In this document: positions 38,925 to 43,292 of the stretch, in pieces
How the letters are laid out: each line of letters starts with the position of its first letter
Position numbering within the stretch: position 1 is the stretch's first letter
Assembly (NCBI GenBank): GCA_036381195.1
Contig: DASVDH010000086.1
Span: 1 to 43,292, forward strand
Direction: 5' to 3'
Origin: RSA9 sp036381195
Lineage (GTDB): Bacteria > Gemmatimonadota > Gemmatimonadetes > Longimicrobiales > RSA9
Length of the DNA stretch: 43,292 nt
Translations under genes and position numbers: made by a program
Notes under the pieces: model-generated
Database searches by the model: none
The model's input: only the letters and a program-made list of their open reading frames with translations
What the model was told of the DNA's origin: nothing

Positions 38925-41717
38925 ATGAAAGCCGTGGATCCGTCATCGGTGTTTGACACCTACAATATCGGTTACGCGCAGGAGATGTTCGAGCAGTACC
39001 TGCGCAGCCCTGGCTCGGTGGACGAGCACTGGAGAAGGGTGTTCGCTCCACTGGCCGAGAGACTCGGGGTGGAGGAGGCGGCGGCGGCACCCGCCCCGGC
39101 CAGCATCGCGCAGCTCCGGGCGGCCGTGGCGGCCGGCAAGCTGCTCGCGGCGTACCGACTGAACGGGCACTGGGCGGCGAGGCTCGATCCACTCGGCTCC
39201 GAGCCCGCAGGCCATCCCAGCCTGGATCCCTCCTTCCATGGCATCTCGCCGGAAGAGCTCGAGGCCGTGCCCGCAGAGGTGTTCGGCCTCGGCAAGATCG
39301 GCAAGACGGCGGCGGACGTGGTGCGCTGGCTGCGCGCCACCTACTGCGGCACCATCGGCTACGAGTACGAGCACCTGGAGGACCCGGTCCGGCGGAACTG
39401 GCTACGCGACGCGATCGAGTCCGGCGAGCACCGGCGTCCGTTCAGTCCCGAGGAGCAGCGCCGCCTGCTCGCGCGCCTCGTCGAGGTCGAGGGGTTCGAG
39501 CAGTTCCTCCACCGCGCCTACCTGGGGGCCAAGCGCTTCTCCGTCGAGGGCAACGACATGCTCGTGCCGATGCTCGACCTCGCCATCGAGCGTGCGGCCG
39601 CGGCGGGCGCGCGCGAGGTCGTGCTCGGCATGGCGCACCGTGGCCGGCTCAACGTGCTGGCGCACGTGGTGGGGCGGCCGTACACCGCGTTGATCGCGGA
39701 ATTCGAGGGCCAGCACGCGCGGCTCGGCACCAGCGGAGACGTCAAGTACCACCTCGGCGCGGAGGGCACGTACGCCACGGCGTCCGGCGTGCCCCTCACC
39801 GTCACGCTCGCGCCCAACCCCAGCCACCTGGAGGCGGTGGACCCGGTGATCGAGGGGATGGCGCGCGCCAAGCAGACGGACCGCCGGGCCCGCACGCTGA
39901 GCCGGGACGAGAAGGCCGTCCTGCCCGTGCTGATCCACGGCGACGCCGCGTTCTCCGGCCAGGGCGTCGTCGCCGAGACGCTCAACCTCGCGCAGCTCGA
40001 GGGTTACCGGACGGGCGGGACGCTGCACATCATCGTCAACAACCAGGTCGGGTTCACGACCGAGCCGCACGAGGGTCGCTCGAACCGCTACGCGAGCGAC
40101 ATGGCGCTCGGCTTCGACATCCCGATCTTCCACGTCAACGCGGACGACCCGGAGGCCTGCCTGGCCGTGATGCGGCTGGCGATGGCCTACTACGAGCGCT
40201 TCCGCAGCGACGTGCTCGTGGACCTGATCGGCTACCGCCGCTACGGCCACAACGAGGCCGACGAGCCCGCCTACACGCAGCCGCGCATGTACCGCACCAT
40301 CCAGGACCACCCCACGGTGCGCAGGCTGTGGGAGCGCGAGCTGATCGCCCGCGGCGTGATCACGGAAGCGGACGCGCGCGCGCTGGAGGAGTCCACGCGC
40401 CAGCGGCTGATCGAGGCCCAGGATCGGGTGCGCAGCGGCGCCGCGAGCAACGGCGTGCTGGGGGCGGACCAGGAGGGGCTCACGCTGGGGCCGTTCGAGG
40501 CACTCGAGACCGGCGTGCCCGCCGAGCGGCTGCTCGCGCTGGACCGCGAGCTGCACACGTGGCCGGAGGACTTCACCGTCAACCCCAAGCTCGCGCGGCA
40601 GCTCGAGCGCCGCGCGCGCGTGCTGGAGGCGGACGGGCCCATCGACTGGGCGCACGCGGAGGCCCTGGCCTTCGCCTCGCTGCTCGTGGAGGGCACGCCA
40701 ATCCGCATGACCGGCCAGGACACGGAGCGCGGCACGTTCAGCCAGCGGCACCTGGTGCTGCACGACATCAACACGGGCGCGCGCTACTGCCCGCTCGCGA
40801 ACCTGCGCGAGGCGCGCGCGGGCTTCGAGGTCCACAACAGCCCGCTCTCCGAGCTGGGCGTCATGGGCTTCGAGTACGGTTACAGCATCGCGGCGCCCGA
40901 GACGCTCGTGATCTGGGAAGCGCAGTTCGGCGACTTCGCCAACGGCGCGCAGGTCGTGATCGACCAGTTCCTCTCGGCCGGCCGCGCGAAGTGGGGGCAG
41001 CCCTCCCGCCTCACGCTGCTGCTGCCGCACGGCTACGAGGGGCAGGGCCCCGAGCACTCCAGCGCGCGCATCGAACGCTACCTCCAGCTCGCCGCCGAGG
41101 GCAACATGCGGGTCGTGGACCCGACGACGCCGGCGAACTACTTCCACCTGCTGCGCAGCCAGGCGTTGAGCGAGGAGCGGCGGCCGCTGGTCGTCTTCAC
41201 GCCCAAGAGTCTGCTGCGCCATCCGCGTGCCGGGTCGCGCCTGGCCGACCTCGTCAGCGGCCGCTTCCGCCCGGTGCTGGATGACGACGCCGCGCGCGAG
41301 CGTGCCGGCGAGATCCACCGTCTGCTCCTCTGCACCGGCAAGGTCTACTACGACCTCGTGACCAGCGAGCGCTACTCCGCCGCGACGCATGTGGGCATCG
41401 TGCGGATCGAGCAGCTCTACCCGTTCCCCGAGGCGGAGCTCGCCGAGGTGCTGGCGGGCTATCCCGAGGTGGACGAGGTGGTGTGGGTCCAGGAGGAGCC
41501 GGAGAACATGGGCGCCTGGTACGCGCTGAGGCCGCGCCTCGCGGCGCTGGTCGGAGACCGTGCGCGGCTGGCGTACGTCGGCCGGCCGGAACGGGCCAGC
41601 CCGGCCGAGGGCTTCGCCAATGCGCACGAGCGCGAGCAGGCCCGCATCGTCGAGACCGCGCTGGCCGCGCCCGCGGCGACGGCCGTGCGGCGCGCGGCGC
41701 GGTCAGGGCGGCGGTAG
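38925..41717 (+). CDS. sucA: 2-oxoglutarate dehydrogenase E1 component
   Basis: A 930-residue thiamine-dependent E1 that decarboxylates 2-oxoglutarate and loads the succinyl group on the E2 lipoyl domain in the TCA cycle. It begins with the short E2-binding peptide (YNIGYAQEMFEQYLRSPGSV) as in E. coli SucA, not with a fused acyltransferase domain as in actinobacterial Kgd. Motifs: LGMAHRGRLNVLAHVVGRPY, GDVKYHLGAE, TLAPNPSHLEAVDPV, VLIHGDAAFSGQG and IVNNQVGFTT (thiamine and metal), RRYGHNEADEPAYTQP, and the transketolase-like C-terminal half (GTFSQRHLVLHDI, WEAQFGDFANGAQVVIDQF). No sucB lies beside it; E2 must be elsewhere. Two hairpins follow. Confidence 0.95.
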   Translation: MKAVDPSSVFDTYNIGYAQEMFEQYLRSPGSVDEHWRRVFAPLAERLGVEEAAAAPAPASIAQLRAAVAAGKLLAAYRLNGHWAARLDPLGSEPAGHPSLDPSFHGISPEELEAVPAEVFGLGKIGKTAADVVRWLRATYCGTIGYEYEHLEDPVRRNWLRDAIESGEHRRPFSPEEQRRLLARLVEVEGFEQFLHRAYLGAKRFSVEGNDMLVPMLDLAIERAAAAGAREVVLGMAHRGRLNVLAHVVGRPYTALIAEFEGQHARLGTSGDVKYHLGAEGTYATASGVPLTVTLAPNPSHLEAVDPVIEGMARAKQTDRRARTLSRDEKAVLPVLIHGDAAFSGQGVVAETLNLAQLEGYRTGGTLHIIVNNQVGFTTEPHEGRSNRYASDMALGFDIPIFHVNADDPEACLAVMRLAMAYYERFRSDVLVDLIGYRRYGHNEADEPAYTQPRMYRTIQDHPTVRRLWERELIARGVITEADARALEESTRQRLIEAQDRVRSGAASNGVLGADQEGLTLGPFEALETGVPAERLLALDRELHTWPEDFTVNPKLARQLERRARVLEADGPIDWAHAEALAFASLLVEGTPIRMTGQDTERGTFSQRHLVLHDINTGARYCPLANLREARAGFEVHNSPLSELGVMGFEYGYSIAAPETLVIWEAQFGDFANGAQVVIDQFLSAGRAKWGQPSRLTLLLPHGYEGQGPEHSSARIERYLQLAAEGNMRVVDPTTPANYFHLLRSQALSEERRPLVVFTPKSLLRHPRAGSRLADLVSGRFRPVLDDDAARERAGEIHRLLLCTGKVYYDLVTSERYSAATHVGIVRIEQLYPFPEAELAEVLAGYPEVDEVVWVQEEPENMGAWYALRPRLAALVGDRARLAYVGRPERASPAEGFANAHEREQARIVETALAAPAATAVRRAARSGRR

Positions 41718-41723
41718 CCCCCT

Positions 41724-41743
41724 CGCGCCGCGCCCGCGGCGCG
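41724..41743 (+). terminator. Hairpin after sucA
   Basis: CGCGCCGC, loop GCCC, GCGGCGCG: an eight-base-pair perfect stem seven bases after the sucA stop. No U tract. Confidence 0.5.
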
Positions 41744-41762
41744 GTACGACAATTGCCCTCGA

Positions 41763-41795
41763 CCCCGGGTGCGGCACGGCAACCCGCGCCCGGGG
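41763..41795 (+). promoter_or_regulatory. Strong hairpin immediately before a small membrane-protein gene
   Basis: CCCCGGGTGCGG (41763-41774) pairs with CCGCGCCCGGGG (41784-41795), 12 pairs with one G-U, nine-base loop. The stem ends six bases before the ATG at 41802, and the GGGG of its right arm is the only purine run available as a ribosome binding site. It could act as a second sucA terminator or limit translation of the small gene. Confidence 0.5.
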
Positions 41796-41801
41796 TGTGG
41801 C

Positions 41802-41981
41802 ATGTCCCTCGCGCTCTACATCGTCGGATTCCTCGTGCTGATCGGCGGGCTCGCGATGGCGGCGGTGCAGCTCGGCGTGTCCCGCACCTGGATCATCATC
41901 GGCATCGTCGTGCTGACGGGGATCGCGATCATCGGCGTCGCATCCAGCCTGCGCAACCGCGTCCCGCCCGGCGCGGATTGA
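41802..41981 (+). CDS. Small two-helix membrane protein
   Basis: A 59-residue protein with two hydrophobic segments (LYIVGFLVLIGGLAMAAVQL and WIIIGIVVLTGIAIIGVASS) and a short polar tail (LRNRVPPGAD), reminiscent of small conserved bacterial membrane proteins of unknown function. The ATG at 41802 directly precedes the first segment. Codon composition resembles the neighbours. A hairpin covers the likely ribosome binding site. Confidence 0.7.
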   Translation: MSLALYIVGFLVLIGGLAMAAVQLGVSRTWIIIGIVVLTGIAIIGVASSLRNRVPPGAD

Positions 41982-42024
41982 AGGCAGCGAGCGGGAGCCC
42001 AGCCGCCCACGTCACGCGACGCCC

Positions 42025-42552
42025 TCAACCCCCGGGCGCCTCGCCCGCCGGCTCGGCCGCTCGCTTCGCCGCCGCGTCGGCCCGCCCCTCGAGCCACAGC
42101 GAGATCGCCAGCATGACACCACCGCACGTGATGGCCATGTCCGCGACGTTGAACACCGGCCACAGCATGAAGCCCAGGTCGATCGGGCCGATGAAATCCA
42201 CGACGCCCCGGTCCCACCGCACGCGGTCGAACAGGTTGCCCAGCGCACCGGCGGTCACGAGCGACACCGACCAGACCCGCAGCCGGTCTCCCGGCGACGC
42301 CGCGCGGTAGAGCGCGGCGAGGATCCACAGGGCGACCACCGACAGCCCCATGAAGATCCAGCGCGACGCGCTGCCCAGGTGCAGGCTGAACGCGGCCCCC
42401 TGGTTGAACGCCAGCGTGAGCGGGACCAGCCCGCCGAACAGCTCGATCCGCTCGCCGCCGGCCAGCGTGGCGAGCGCCCAGCGCTTGGTCACGATGTCCA
42501 GCGCCAGGATCACCGCCAGCGTGGGAACGAGCACGCGCATCTTCGCGCTCAA
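42025..42552 (-). CDS. lspA: Lipoprotein signal peptidase (signal peptidase II)
   Basis: A 175-residue inner-membrane aspartyl protease that removes lipoprotein signal peptides, needed for the many lipoproteins in this window. Four membrane segments; motifs LAFNQGAAFS, VTAGALGNLFDRVRWDRGVV and WPVFNVADMAITCGGVML contain the two catalytic aspartates (in NLFDR and NVADM). Start: TTG 42552 has GGAGGTGAT, a perfect match to the 16S rRNA tail, immediately upstream; ATG 42540, four codons later, is the alternative but is too far from that site. It is 38 bp downstream of ybjQ and likely in one operon. The C-terminus is a short Ala/Glu-rich tail. Confidence 0.94.
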   Translation of the reverse strand: MSAKMRVLVPTLAVILALDIVTKRWALATLAGGERIELFGGLVPLTLAFNQGAAFSLHLGSASRWIFMGLSVVALWILAALYRAASPGDRLRVWSVSLVTAGALGNLFDRVRWDRGVVDFIGPIDLGFMLWPVFNVADMAITCGGVMLAISLWLEGRADAAAKRAAEPAGEAPGG

Positions 42553-42590
42553 GACATCACCTCCGGCCCCACGGCCCTCGTGCTGCCGCC

Positions 42591-42917
42591 TCACTCGTAG
42601 ACCACCGCGGTGCCGTTGGCGCTGACCATCAGCATCCCGCCGCTCTGCCCCACGGTCAGCGTCTCGTAGTCCAGGTCCACGCCGATGACCGCGTTCGCTC
42701 CCAGTTGCGCCGCTTCCTGCATCATCTCCTCCAGCGCGATCTGCTTGGCCTTGCGGAGCTCCTTCTCGTACGCCGCGGCCCGGCCGCCCACGATGTCGCG
42801 GATGCCGGCGAACAGATCCCGGAAGAGGTTCGCGCCCAGGATCGCGTCACCGCTGACCAGCCCCAGGTACCGCGTGATTCTCTTACCCTCGATGGACGTC
42901 GTTGTCACCACCAACAT
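42591..42917 (-). CDS. YbjQ/UPF0145 family protein
   Basis: A 108-residue protein of the YbjQ (UPF0145) family, putative heavy-metal-binding or pentameric scaffold proteins of unknown role. Seen: VTTTSIEGKRITRYLGLVSG near the start, DLFAGIRDIVGGRAAAYEKE and ALEEMMQEAAQLGANAVIGV followed by DLDYETL, all family-typical. The ATG at 42917 follows AAGGAAAGGAG. Operon with lspA. Confidence 0.9.
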   Translation of the reverse strand: MLVVTTTSIEGKRITRYLGLVSGDAILGANLFRDLFAGIRDIVGGRAAAYEKELRKAKQIALEEMMQEAAQLGANAVIGVDLDYETLTVGQSGGMLMVSANGTAVVYE

Positions 42918-43221
42918 CCGCGCGCTCCTTTCCTCGAAGGGAAACACCGCTCGCCCCGGAGCCGCCGGCGAACGCCGGCCGCCGCCCCGGAAACATGCCG
43001 GAGGCGGGTCCCCACCACAAGCGGGCGGCCGGCGGGGGCGCCCCGGCGCCGGGGCGGGCCGGATTTGCCGGGGGCGGGTTCGCGGGCAGCACGCGGGAGC
43101 CGGCCGGCAGCGCGCGCGGCCCCGCCGGCCCTGGCCCACCGTTCTCTGGGACCGCCGGGGAACACCGGGGCCCCGACGGGGCTAGACTCTGAGGACCACC
43201 AGCACGAGGGGGAAGAGAACC
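42918..43221. other. Divergent intergenic region, extremely GC-rich and palindromic
   Basis: This 304-bp gap holds several palindromes: GCCGGCGAACGCCGGC near 42965-42980 and CCCCGGCGCCGGGG near 43041-43054. The sequence TAGACT (43183-43188) could be a -10 box for the last gene, but no matching -35 stands out. No gene is recognised. Confidence 0.4.
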
Positions 43222-43292
43222 GTGGGTCAGCTCGTCGTCGTCGCTCACCCCGAGCCGCTCCCGATCGATGCTCGGCAGATCGAGGTCGACTC
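43222..43292 (+). CDS. Start of an unidentified gene, cut by window edge
   Basis: GTG at 43222, with GAGGGGGAAGAG about six bases upstream, opens a frame to the window end. The 23 visible codons read MGQLVVVAHPEPLPIDARQI and EVD. The start resembles the first beta strand of some RimK-like ATP-grasp proteins (xxLVVVxxPxxxPLDxPGVEVV), but this is too short to assign; unknown. Confidence 0.45.
   Translation, partial: MGQLVVVAHPEPLPIDARQIEVD

Noticed and set aside
1..43292. tRNA or rRNA genes
   Set aside because: No T-loop or anticodon-arm pattern and no rRNA-like stretch were found by eye; a tRNAscan run would settle it.

Overview
The window is very GC-rich and carries a SusC/SusD outer-membrane pair, a HmuY/TonB receptor pair, several lipoproteins and an lspA gene, so the source is a Gram-negative-type bacterium. 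The combination of RagA/SusC and RagB/SusD proteins, AAA_32 Lon-like protease, M49-like lipoprotein and high GC fits Gemmatimonadota best; that assignment is inference, since no rRNA is present. Genes are dense, most intergenic gaps are short, and I see no tRNA, rRNA, CRISPR array, transposase or prophage.

Layout. 1-3302 (-): dnaE2, open at the left edge, with its own promoter and a tandem direct-repeat operator. 3572-4309 (+): a carboxymuconolactone decarboxylase (AhpD-like) gene behind an ECF41-type promoter, followed by the C-terminal remnant of an ECF41 sigma factor. 4386-8796 (-): a putative Fur-controlled haem/iron operon of a two-domain HmuY lipoprotein, a TonB-dependent receptor and an exported CbiX-like chelatase. 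9475-13830 (+): SusC/SusD pair with two strong hairpins after it. 14011-15333 (-): aminotransferase. 15669-17132 (+): exported amidohydrolase. 17271-19683 (-): imuA-imuB. 20173-21876 (+): M49-like metallopeptidase lipoprotein. 21884-24790: Uma2 nuclease, sfsA, an Uma2 remnant, a 17-bp tandem array, a small basic protein and a PfpI/DJ-1 protein. 24985-34528 (-): EF-G-like GTPase, rhomboid protease, ddl, a lipoprotein, cystathionine beta-synthase, a TonB-C lipoprotein and mutS. 34818-41981 (+): SDR oxidoreductase, Lon-like protease, sucA and a small membrane protein. 42025-42917 (-): ybjQ-lspA. 43222-end (+): start of an unidentified gene.

How they work together. imuA, imuB and dnaE2 are the three parts of the SOS mutagenic translesion polymerase, usually one cassette but here split by about 14 kb. 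The strongest regulatory signal in the window is that both halves carry the same tandem motif (GAAG-N7-GAAG, 11-bp period) just upstream of their starts; at dnaE2 it overlaps the -35 box. This looks like a direct-repeat LexA-type operator. A second theme is a family of degenerate hexanucleotide arrays (units such as GGGCGA, GGGAAC, GCGTAC, GGGCTC) that lie between genes and also run in frame inside imuB and mutS. In imuB the array-encoded low-complexity stretch stands where the first part of the polymerase palm should be.
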